Source: Burkholderiaceae bacterium
GTDB lineage: Bacteria > Pseudomonadota > Gammaproteobacteria > Burkholderiales > WYBJ01
DNA length: 40,007 nucleotides
Direction: 5' to 3'
Assembly (NCBI GenBank): GCA_011525945.1
Contig: WYBJ01000211.1
Span: forward strand, 1-40,007
Part shown: positions 23,641-30,330 of the stretch, piece by piece
Position numbering within the stretch: the stretch's first letter is position 1
How the letters are laid out: each line of letters starts with the position of its first letter
Notes under the pieces: generated by a model
What the model was told of the DNA's origin: nothing
What the model saw: the letters and a program-made list of their open reading frames with translations, nothing else
Database searches by the model: none
Translations under genes and position numbers: made by a program

Positions 23641-24432
23641 ATGCTCCAGAGCTTGTCCGGGCGTATCGCGCTGGTGACCGGCGCGAGTAAGGGAATCGGC
23701 CGCGCGGTCGCGCTCGCTTTGGCGCGCGAGGGTGTCGAGCTCGCGATCTGCGCACGCGGCGTGGCCGATCTGGAAGACGCTGCGCACGCGATCCGTGCGC
23801 TCGGCGTCCAGGCGCTCGCCGTGCCGACCGACATGACCGATCCGGCCGCGGTGCACGCGTTCGTCGCGCGCTCGGCGCAGCACTACGGCCGCATCGATAT
23901 CCTGATCAACAACGCGGTGACATCGACGCAAAACACGTTCGCCGCGCTCTCCGACGAGGAGTTTCGCTATCATATCGACGTGAAGCTCCTGGGCTACGTT
24001 CGTTGCGCGCGTGAAGCCGTACCGCACATGCAGGCGAAGCGCTGGGGACGCGTCGTCAACGTCGCGGGCATGACAGCGCGCATCGTCACCGACTTTCGCA
24101 TGACGAACGGCGTGGTGAACTCCGCCGTCACCAACTTCACCAAGCACCTCGCCGAACAAGTCGGCAAGGATGGCGTCACGGTCAATGCGGTGCATCCGGG
24201 ATACACGTGGACGCCGCGGCTGGAGGAGGGACTGCGCAAATGGGCGCAGCTCGAAGGCGTCTCCTTCGAGGAGGCCTGCGCCCGGCGCCTGCGCGAGGTG
24301 CCGATCGGGCGGTTCATCCAACCCGAGGATCTCGCCAACCTGATCGTGTTCCTGTGCTCGGACGCAGCCAGCGCCATCACCGGGCAGGCGATCGCCGTCG
24401 ATGGCGGATCGGGGCGCTCGATCAATTACTAG
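23641..24432 (+). CDS. Short-chain dehydrogenase/reductase-like protein without the YxxxK motif
   Basis: A 263-aa Rossmann-fold SDR. The dinucleotide site TGASKGIG (13-20) and the structural NNA (90-92) are intact, as are VTVNAVHPGYTWTPR near residue 180 and the end AITGQAIAVDGGSG. The usual catalytic Ser-Tyr-Lys set is missing. Where YxxxK is expected, the chain reads MTNGVVNSAVTNF, placing Asn156 and Asn160 at the Tyr and Lys positions, and the Ser site reads VAGMTAR. It therefore binds NAD(P) but probably does not do standard alcohol/ketone chemistry; dehydratase, isomerase or other roles exist among such divergent SDRs. The start at 23641 follows GAGG; the upstream extension lacks support. 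Confidence 0.85.
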   Translation: MLQSLSGRIALVTGASKGIGRAVALALAREGVELAICARGVADLEDAAHAIRALGVQALAVPTDMTDPAAVHAFVARSAQHYGRIDILINNAVTSTQNTFAALSDEEFRYHIDVKLLGYVRCAREAVPHMQAKRWGRVVNVAGMTARIVTDFRMTNGVVNSAVTNFTKHLAEQVGKDGVTVNAVHPGYTWTPRLEEGLRKWAQLEGVSFEEACARRLREVPIGRFIQPEDLANLIVFLCSDAASAITGQAIAVDGGSGRSINY

Positions 24433-24526
24433 GCACTGCCGTTTGCGCAGTGCCCGCCACTCGAGCCGCTTTCTCGCAGCGGACCCGGCGGCCGACCCCT
24501 TTAGCCACGGTCCAGGAGTCTCATGC

Positions 24527-25507
24527 ATGTATACACCGCGAATTCTCGGCGCTGCCTGCTTCGCAGTCGGCGTTTGCAACCCCACGCTTCCAGCCTGGGC
24601 GGCAGAATCGTATCCGAATCGGCCGATCCGATTCATCGTGCCTTATCCGCCCGGCGGCACGACCGACCTGGTCGCTCGCGGCATCGCCGACAAGCTGAGC
24701 AGGGCTTGGGGGCAGCAATTCGTGATCGACAACCGCGGCGGCGCCAGCACGATGATCGGCGCACACCAGATGGCCCGGGCGGCGCCCGATGGCTATACCA
24801 TCGGCCTGATCACGCAGACGACCATGTCGATCAATCCGCACGTTGCTAAGAAACTGCCCTACGACCCGGCGAAGGACTTTGCGCCGATCACGCAGGTCGT
24901 CTATAACCCCTATGTGATTGCCGCGCATGCCTCGACGCCCTTCAACGACTTGCAGGGCCTTATCGCACATGCGAAGGCCAAGCCTGGTTCCATCACCTAC
25001 GCGACACCGGGCAATGGATCCACCAATCACCTGGGCGGTGCACAACTCGAGAGCCTCGCGGGTATCAAACTGCTGCACGTGCCCTTCAAAGGCTCGGGAC
25101 CCGCGACCACCGCCGCGGTGGGCGGCGAGGTGAACCTGGTGATCACGGGCCCGGTCACGGTAGCGCCCCACGTCAAAGCCGGGCGACTGAAGTACATCGC
25201 GTTCGCCGATGAGCACCGCCACCCGCACTACCCGGATGTACCGTCGACCGGCGAATACGGCCTGAAGGGTTATCGGGCAGGTACTTGGTTCGGGATCGTC
25301 GGCAGCGCCGGTACGCCGCGCGAGATCGTCGGTGCCCTGAACAAAGGTATCGTTCAGGCGTTGGACGATCCTGATCTGCGGTCCAAGCTGACTGCGGCCG
25401 GCTTCGACATCCAGACGCAGTCACCGGATGCTTTCGGCAAGTTCATGGCCAAGGACCGCGCGGCCATCGCGAAAATCATCAAGGACGGCGGGCTCAAATT
25501 CGAGTAG
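24527..25507 (+). CDS. Bug/TctC-family periplasmic solute receptor (copy 2)
   Basis: A 326-aa receptor that closes the plus-strand catabolic set. The signal peptide runs to about residue 25 (LPAWAAES). The mature domain begins YPNRPIRFIVPYPPGGTTDL, followed by FVIDNRGGASTMIG, AAPDGYTIGL and LLHVPFKGSGPATTAAV. Two ATGs compete, at 24523 and 24527; only 24527 reads the receptor, with AGGAG 10 bases upstream. Placement 94 bases after the SDR suggests it captures the substrate of this pathway. No TctAB partner is nearby. It is convergent with the apr operon, separated by a region with two strong hairpins. Confidence 0.92.
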   Translation: MYTPRILGAACFAVGVCNPTLPAWAAESYPNRPIRFIVPYPPGGTTDLVARGIADKLSRAWGQQFVIDNRGGASTMIGAHQMARAAPDGYTIGLITQTTMSINPHVAKKLPYDPAKDFAPITQVVYNPYVIAAHASTPFNDLQGLIAHAKAKPGSITYATPGNGSTNHLGGAQLESLAGIKLLHVPFKGSGPATTAAVGGEVNLVITGPVTVAPHVKAGRLKYIAFADEHRHPHYPDVPSTGEYGLKGYRAGTWFGIVGSAGTPREIVGALNKGIVQALDDPDLRSKLTAAGFDIQTQSPDAFGKFMAKDRAAIAKIIKDGGLKFE

Positions 25508-25555
25508 CCATTCTTGTGCGTCGAGATGACAGTCTGACAGCCGCCAACTACGAGT

Positions 25556-25574
25556 ACTCGGTCCGCGACCGAGT
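25556..25574. terminator. Strong hairpin between convergent operons
   Basis: ACTCGGTC (25556-25563) and GACCGAGT (25567-25574) form a perfect 8-bp stem with a 3-base CGC loop, 48 bases past the Bug stop. No T-run follows on either strand. It may block or stabilise transcripts from both sides. Confidence 0.45.
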
Positions 25575-25629
25575 TCGCCGGCGCTTTGCGGTCGCCGCCG
25601 TCGAGCAAAGCCAGTGCGACTCTCGGCGA

Positions 25630-25669
25630 GAGCGCACCGGGCACCGCGCCGCCCTGAGTCGGTGCGCTC
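25630..25669 (-). terminator. 10-bp hairpin after the last gene of the apr cluster
   Basis: GAGCGCACCG (25630-25639) and CGGTGCGCTC (25660-25669) are perfect inverted copies with a 20-base loop. They lie 8 bases past the stop of the 53-aa gene on the minus strand. There is no T-run, so this could be an mRNA-end stabiliser rather than an intrinsic terminator. Confidence 0.4.
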
Positions 25670-25677
25670 GCGGGCGC

Positions 25678-25839
25678 CTACGGTTGTTTCGGGACTTTGT
25701 ATTCGGTTTCCTTCTGGAACGGCTCCCAGACGGTTTCGTAACCGACGAACCCTTTCTCGTTGGGAGCCATCTGGCGCGTGGTCACGAACCGCGCATGGCC
25801 ATCGGGAACCTTGCTGGGAACCTTCTTTTCCTCGCTCAT
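25678..25839 (-). CDS. 53-aa protein of unknown function, last gene of apr cluster
   Basis: A small gene on the minus strand encoding 53 residues, beginning MSEEKKVPSKVPDGHARFVT and ending ETEYKVPKQP. A good ribosome site (AGAGAGGCGG) lies 3-10 bases before the ATG. There is no signal peptide, Cys or membrane segment; the protein is rich in Lys, Glu and Pro, with a central Q-M-A-P-N-E-K-G-F-V-G-Y-E-T segment. It lies 78 bases after the FKBP gene, in line with the apr genes, so it is probably co-transcribed. I do not recognise the family. Codon use looks like its neighbours, which supports a real gene. A cytosolic accessory role near APS reductase is only a guess from position. Confidence 0.6.
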   Translation of the reverse strand: MSEEKKVPSKVPDGHARFVTTRQMAPNEKGFVGYETVWEPFQKETEYKVPKQP

Positions 25840-25917
25840 GAGCCGCCTCTCTTGCCGTGAACCCGAAACTGTCGTTCAGTAGAACCGAATCTGTACCGTG
25901 ACATCCGCAATCCCCAC

Positions 25918-26439
25918 TCAGACCGGCCGCATCAGCGACGGCGGGACATCCGCAGCCGCCACCGCCGCGAGCCCCTCGCGCATTTCCTCATCCGTCGCAT
26001 CGCGCACGGTCAGAACCTCGAGCGTAAAGACGACGTCCCGCCCGCACAGCGGATTGTTGCCGTCGATCGTCAATGTCTCATCGTCGATCCGCGTCACCAG
26101 GAAGCTGCGGGTCTGGCCGCGGTCGCTCTCCATGAGAATGGAGGTGCCGATCCGCCGATACTCCTCGGGCACATTCTCGATGCGATCGGTGAACACCAGC
26201 GACTCGTCCCTCGGGCCGAAAATCTGATTGCCGGCGATCGGCACCTCGATGACATCACCGGGCGACTTGCCCTCCAGCGCCATGTGGACGGAGGGAGCCA
26301 GGATTTCGTTATGCCCGTGGACGTAGCCCAGCGGGAACTCGACCCGCGTGAGGACGTGTCCCGACTTCTTATCGGTCACCCTATAGGTCAACTCGACGAA
26401 CTTGCCGTCTCGGATGGCTTCACTCACGCCGAATCCCAT
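25918..26439 (-). CDS. SlyD-like FKBP peptidyl-prolyl isomerase
   Basis: A 173-aa protein with FKBP/SlyD order: DGKFVELTYRVTDKKSGHVL near residue 10, then FPLGYVHGHNEILAP near 35, VHMALEGKSPGDVIEVPIAG, and an insert-in-flap region running through EYRRIGTSILMESD. The late TLTIDGNNPLCGRDVVFTLE matches SlyD's NHPLAGxxLxFxV element, with Cys replacing Ala. It lacks the His-rich metal-binding tail of E. coli SlyD. The start at 26439 is preferred because it lies 7 bases after the upstream gene's stop. These proteins act as cytosolic folding helpers for cofactor enzymes. Being in the apr cluster, it may help fold or mature APS reductase; that is inference. Confidence 0.82.
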   Translation of the reverse strand: MGFGVSEAIRDGKFVELTYRVTDKKSGHVLTRVEFPLGYVHGHNEILAPSVHMALEGKSPGDVIEVPIAGNQIFGPRDESLVFTDRIENVPEEYRRIGTSILMESDRGQTRSFLVTRIDDETLTIDGNNPLCGRDVVFTLEVLTVRDATDEEMREGLAAVAAADVPPSLMRPV

Positions 26440-26446
26440 CGGCCGC

Positions 26447-26854
26447 TCAAAAAATCGAGGCTGCGAAAATCTTGATCTCCCCGTCCTCGTAGCCAAGCAC
26501 CAGCCGGCCCAGCCACTCGCCTTGTTTCTTGGTGCTGCGCTGCCGGTACAGGACCGTAACGTGCTCGCCGCGGCGGATAATGCCCAGATGGTCGAAGTCG
26601 TCGGACAGGCTTCGCGCGAGCTCGCTATTCGCGAACTGATGGTTCACGACGACCTGGTTCATCGCGAGCGCCAGGGACTTGGCGAAATTCCTGACGAATC
26701 GACCGTACTGGCCTTCGTTGGAATTCTTGAGAAGATCCCGCCACAACGGATCGGCCACGGTCCAGATCTCCGCGTCCGACTTATCAATGATATTCACCCG
26801 CGGATCCGGGTGTCCGGTAGAAACCGGTTCCGCACTGCTCAACACATCCGTCAT
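26447..26854 (-). CDS. 135-aa protein of unknown function in the apr cluster
   Basis: A cytosolic-looking protein beginning MTDVLSSAEPVSTGHPDPRV. It has a central LWRDLLKNSNEGQYGRFVRN and an ending GEIKIFAASIF. No signal peptide, membrane span or Cys is present. The C-terminal half (VTVLYRQRSTKKQGEWLGRL) looks like a small beta-rich domain. It lies 55 bases past aprA and 7 bases before the FKBP gene, so it is part of the same transcript. An upstream in-frame extension to 26980 overlaps aprA and was not taken. I do not recognise the family. Tight placement between aprA and a folding helper suggests a role tied to APS reductase. Confidence 0.75.
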   Translation of the reverse strand: MTDVLSSAEPVSTGHPDPRVNIIDKSDAEIWTVADPLWRDLLKNSNEGQYGRFVRNFAKSLALAMNQVVVNHQFANSELARSLSDDFDHLGIIRRGEHVTVLYRQRSTKKQGEWLGRLVLGYEDGEIKIFAASIF

Positions 26855-26909
26855 GTCAGCCTTCGTTCCGCGGCGTGCAGGGTCAGCATGCGCCTCCCCG
26901 GCCCGTATG

Positions 26910-28778
26910 TCACTCGCCGCTCGAAACCAGGTGATAACACGGCGCCTTCTCCATCGTGTACTCACCGGTCTGCGGATCACGACGCGAAACCGTCAACACG
27001 TGCCAGTTCGCGTCATCCACCTTCATCGCGTCGCCCCGGTAGTAGTAGCCCGGCCAGCGGGTCTCCTTGCGAAACAGCGTGTGCTGCGTCACGCACTCGG
27101 CGGCGCGGTGGCGGTGCTTCAATTCCCACGCCCGCAGCAACTCGTGGATGTCCTTGGCGGCCAGGCTCTCAAGGTCTTCTTCCATGATCTTGAGCTTCTT
27201 GAGACAGATGTTCAGGAGCTTTTCGTTGGTCATGTAACCGACGGTGTAGCCGCCGCAATACTCGTCCATGAGCTTCTGCAGGCGGTCCAGTCCCTGTTGC
27301 GGATTGATGTAGTGCGGGTTGACGCTGCCCGCCACGACCGCATTGCGGTAGACCGTGTGATGCTCCAGCGGTTTGTAGATCTCTTTGCGGCGGCGCTCGA
27401 TCTGCTCGCCCGATACGACGATGCCTTCGGCTTTCCCGTCGTCGATGTACTTGCACGCCGCCTTCGCGGCGAGGCGGCCTTCCGTAAACGAGCCGGACGA
27501 GAAGGCATGCGGGGTGCCGCCGACGGCATCGCCGGCGCCGAACAGCCCTTCGACCGTCGTCATGCGGTTGTAGCCCCAGAAATAGTCGGGCGGGGAGACG
27601 TCTTCGGGACCCGAGCACCACGCGCCCGAGCAGGTCGCATGTGAGCCCATGACGTAGGGCTCGGATGTGGTCAACTCCGGATTCTCGTTCTTGGGGTTCA
27701 CATCGGTGGCGGCCCAGAGGACCGCCTGGCCCACGGTCATGCCGAGGAAGTTCTCCCAGCCGACCTCTTCCAGATGAGGATCCTGGAAGGCCTGCATGGT
27801 CACCATGTGAATGGGTCCACGGCCGGCTGCCAGTTCGCTGATCAAAGCGTGGTTGCGCAAGCAGGTCGGGATCGGTCGATGCGTCAGGTGCGAGACCTCC
27901 GGATCCAGATATTCCTTGCCGACCATCTTCTGCAACTCCGGAAACCACCTCGACTCGTACTCCTCGCCCAGACCGTTCTGCGTGTAGGTCTTCAGGTGCA
28001 GAAAGTACGCACCCACCGGCCCATAACCGTCCTTGAAGCGCGCCAGCACGATGCGGTTTTCCATCTGCGTCATTTTCGCGCCGCAGTTGATCATGAGGCC
28101 GTAAGCGGACGCGGACGACCAGGGCGCATACCAGGTGCGGCCGGCGCCTTCGCCGGTGGAACGCGGCTTGAAGATGTTGGAAGCGCCGCCCGCGCCACAG
28201 ATCACGGTCTTGGACTTGAAGACATGGTAGTTGCCGGTGCGGACGTTGAAGCCGACGGCGCCGGCGACGCGGTTAGGTTTGCTCTCATCCATCAGCAGAT
28301 GGGTGACGCAGATGCGGTTGAAGACCTTGTCCGCCGAAATCTTGGCGGCCTCGGCGACGATGGGTTTGTAGGACTCCCCGTGGATCATGATCTGCCAGCG
28401 CCCTTCGCGCAGGTAGCGCCCAGTTTTCGGGTCCTTCATGATGGGCAGACCCCACTCTTCGAACTGATGCACGGTGGAGTCCACGTGACGGGCCATGTCG
28501 AACAGCAGATCTTCGCGCACCAGTCCCATCAGGTCGATGCGAGCGTAGCGGACATGGTCCTCGGGGTTATTTTCTCCCCAGCGCGTGCCCATGTAGCAAT
28601 TGATCGCATAGAGGCCCTGCGCGACCGCGCCGGAGCGATCGATATTCGCCTTTTCGGCGATGACGATCTTCTTCTTCTGACCCCAGAATCTCGCTTCCCA
28701 TGCGGCACCGGTGCCGCCAAGACCCGCACCGACTACCAGAATATCGATGCCGTCTTCGATGATCGTGTTGTAGGCCAT
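26910..28778 (-). CDS. aprA: Adenylylsulfate (APS) reductase alpha subunit
   Basis: A 622-aa flavoprotein of the fumarate reductase superfamily, the usual AprA length. The FAD site starts DILVVGAGLGGTGAAWEA (12-29). AprA-specific stretches follow: IDRSGAVAQGLYAINCYMG, DLMGLVREDLLFDMARHVD and FEEWGLPIMKDPKTGRYLRE, then GRWQIMIHGESYKPIVAEAA. GYNRMTTVEGLFGAGDAVGG is the usual C-terminal FAD contact. The enzyme interconverts APS and sulfite plus AMP on the FAD. In organisms with AprM rather than QmoABC it commonly runs in the sulfite-oxidising direction. Its ATG shares a base with the aprB stop (TAATG), so the subunits are coupled. ATP sulfurylase (sat) is not in the window. Confidence 0.92.
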   Translation of the reverse strand: MAYNTIIEDGIDILVVGAGLGGTGAAWEARFWGQKKKIVIAEKANIDRSGAVAQGLYAINCYMGTRWGENNPEDHVRYARIDLMGLVREDLLFDMARHVDSTVHQFEEWGLPIMKDPKTGRYLREGRWQIMIHGESYKPIVAEAAKISADKVFNRICVTHLLMDESKPNRVAGAVGFNVRTGNYHVFKSKTVICGAGGASNIFKPRSTGEGAGRTWYAPWSSASAYGLMINCGAKMTQMENRIVLARFKDGYGPVGAYFLHLKTYTQNGLGEEYESRWFPELQKMVGKEYLDPEVSHLTHRPIPTCLRNHALISELAAGRGPIHMVTMQAFQDPHLEEVGWENFLGMTVGQAVLWAATDVNPKNENPELTTSEPYVMGSHATCSGAWCSGPEDVSPPDYFWGYNRMTTVEGLFGAGDAVGGTPHAFSSGSFTEGRLAAKAACKYIDDGKAEGIVVSGEQIERRRKEIYKPLEHHTVYRNAVVAGSVNPHYINPQQGLDRLQKLMDEYCGGYTVGYMTNEKLLNICLKKLKIMEEDLESLAAKDIHELLRAWELKHRHRAAECVTQHTLFRKETRWPGYYYRGDAMKVDDANWHVLTVSRRDPQTGEYTMEKAPCYHLVSSGE

Positions 28779-29257
28779 TAGTAGTACACGCCTTTCTTCA
28801 GCTCGAGGCCAGCGTCCTTGAGTGTACGCAGGCCGCCTTCATCCAAGCGAATATATTTCGGCTCGTTGTACAAGAGCTGGCCAGCGCGCATTTCATTGCT
28901 GGGCGCGGGAACATCGGCGAGCTTGGGGATCGCCGTGCCCCAGGGCTTCGTGGTGATGGGCGACAGGAAGTTCTTCTCGGTGCCATCCCGGAACTTGATC
29001 CGCCAGGCGATCGTACCTTTGCGCTCGTCACGATCGACCCGAACGCTGTGACCGAGCGGGGCGAAGTCAGCGTATCCGCGCACATCGATTGCGTGCTGGG
29101 GGCAGGCCTTCACGCACGAATAGCACTCCCAGCACATGTTCGGCTCGATGTTGTAGGCCCGGCGATAGGTCGGGTCGATGTGCATGATGTCCGACGGACA
29201 GATGTCGACGCAGTGTCCGCATCCGTCACACCTTGTCATATAGACGAAGGTAGGCAT
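28778..29257 (-). CDS. aprB: APS reductase beta subunit, two [4Fe-4S] clusters
   Basis: A 159-aa ferredoxin-like subunit. Two cluster sets are visible: Cys10, 13, 16 and 20 (RCDGCGHCVDICP) and Cys42, 45, 48 and 52 (MCWECYSCVKACP). The segment QHAIDVRGYADFAPLG directly after the second set is characteristic of AprB. The C-terminal tail of about 60 residues wraps around AprA in known structures and is present here. AprB passes electrons between the AprA FAD and the membrane acceptor, probably AprM. A clear AAGGAG lies 8 bases before the ATG. The stop TAA overlaps the aprA ATG. Confidence 0.94.
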   Translation of the reverse strand: MPTFVYMTRCDGCGHCVDICPSDIMHIDPTYRRAYNIEPNMCWECYSCVKACPQHAIDVRGYADFAPLGHSVRVDRDERKGTIAWRIKFRDGTEKNFLSPITTKPWGTAIPKLADVPAPSNEMRAGQLLYNEPKYIRLDEGGLRTLKDAGLELKKGVYY

Positions 29258-29305
29258 AAATCGGCTCCTTGATCCGTTGCGGGAGAACTTGCGGGCTGCC
29301 GTCGA

Positions 29306-30145
29306 TCAGTAGTGGCGCGGTGCTTCGCGCTTGATGCCGAGCCCCATGTCCATGGGTGCATCGCGCAGCAACTCCATGGAATGCCTTTGCTGCTGCTCGG
29401 GATCGTCGCGCGTCAGTGTCGGCAGGTTCTGCACGGTGCCGTTGGCTGCGGACATCCGTTTCTCGAAGGCCGCGGCCGGTTTGAAGAACATATGCGCGAA
29501 TTTCGACCAGGGAACGCCTCCGAACAGCACGACCGTGGCCAGGATGTAGAGGCCGAACACCACATTCGCGCCCGCGATGCCATTTGCCTGCATGCACGCC
29601 CAGATCAGCGCCAAGGTAACGCTCGCCAGCAACGAGAGGATGAATAGATCCGCCTTCATCAGCCGCAACGCCGACCTACCTTCCGCCGCGACGTCGACGC
29701 GGATGAAAAACCAGAACCAGTAGCCGCCGGCGCAGACCATCAGCCCGCCGAGCCACCACAGTTGCGGCAGGATCGCGGGTGTCGGGGTCGCCGGCGCCGG
29801 ATAGCAGAACACCATGATCGCCGTGGTGACGACGTGGAGCACGAAACCGTACATCGCGAGCAGGTGTGCGACGCGGCGGCGCTGGTTGCAGAACTCGCCC
29901 GAGGTGAGCACGTCCACGGCGCCGGTCTGAATCGCGATCAATATCTTCTGCCCACCCGAAACCTCTTTGGTGCTGCGAGACTTCGATCGGCGCCAGTTCT
30001 CGAAGAAGTAACGTGCGCTGCCCTTGTGCACGATGTCGAACAGCGTCCCGACCGCGACCAGGACGATCATCAGCACGACAAATGCCTGCATCAGGCCAGG
30101 CGAAATGGACGATGAAATGCCGGCGAACGGATTGCTGGTGAACAT
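29306..30145 (-). CDS. aprM: AprM-type membrane anchor for APS reductase
   Basis: A 279-aa integral membrane protein with about five hydrophobic segments near residues 16-40 (AFVVLMIVLVAVGTLFDI), 92-114, 127-150 (LWWLGGLMVCAGGYWFWFFI), 165-187 and 192-215 (VVFGLYILATVVLFGG). The gene order aprM-aprB-aprA is the one described in sulfur-oxidising bacteria such as Allochromatium, where AprM replaces QmoABC as the quinone-side partner. His residues in the second and fifth segments (LHVVTT, KFAHMFF) could bind heme, as proposed for such anchors. The C-terminal 60 residues are polar and probably cytoplasmic. The call rests on position, size and topology more than on sequence motifs. It is first in its operon and faces the palindrome at 30209. 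Confidence 0.8.
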   Translation of the reverse strand: MFTSNPFAGISSSISPGLMQAFVVLMIVLVAVGTLFDIVHKGSARYFFENWRRSKSRSTKEVSGGQKILIAIQTGAVDVLTSGEFCNQRRRVAHLLAMYGFVLHVVTTAIMVFCYPAPATPTPAILPQLWWLGGLMVCAGGYWFWFFIRVDVAAEGRSALRLMKADLFILSLLASVTLALIWACMQANGIAGANVVFGLYILATVVLFGGVPWSKFAHMFFKPAAAFEKRMSAANGTVQNLPTLTRDDPEQQQRHSMELLRDAPMDMGLGIKREAPRHY

Positions 30146-30208
30146 CGGCCCTCCCCTTGTGAAGTAGGGATTCTATGGGGGGAACGGCACAGGCACGAGA
30201 AATTAAGA

Positions 30209-30222
30209 TTATGCCGGCATAA
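30209..30222. promoter_or_regulatory. Perfect 14-bp palindrome between aprM and the UGSC gene
   Basis: TTATGCCGGCATAA is fully self-complementary and lies in the 185-base gap between divergent genes. On the minus strand, possible -35 (TTTACT, 30227-30222) and -10 (TAATTT, 30205-30200) boxes flank it with a 16-base spacer, so a bound dimer would sit on the aprM promoter. It is AT-rich compared with its surroundings. Confidence 0.55.
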
Positions 30223-30237
30223 GTAAAACCATGAGCG

Positions 30238-30265
30238 TTGGTCCGGCGCCGAATCCCTGTAGAAT
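30238..30265 (+). promoter_or_regulatory. Candidate promoter of the UGSC operon
   Basis: TTGGTC (30238-30243) and TAGAAT (30260-30265) are separated by 16 bases on the plus strand. The -10 matches consensus at five of six positions. It would give a leader of about 58 bases before the ATG at 30331. Confidence 0.4.
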
Positions 30266-30330
30266 CGCCAACGACGGAAGCAACGATCCGGAGTCCGGTT
30301 CGTCATCCTTCAGTAGAGGAGCCATTCCCT

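Noticed and set aside
26910-28778. Calling this gene a fumarate reductase or succinate dehydrogenase flavoprotein
   Set aside because: The adjacent subunit is a classic AprB with eight cluster Cys and the QHAIDVRGYADFAPLG stretch, and the flavoprotein carries AprA-specific segments.
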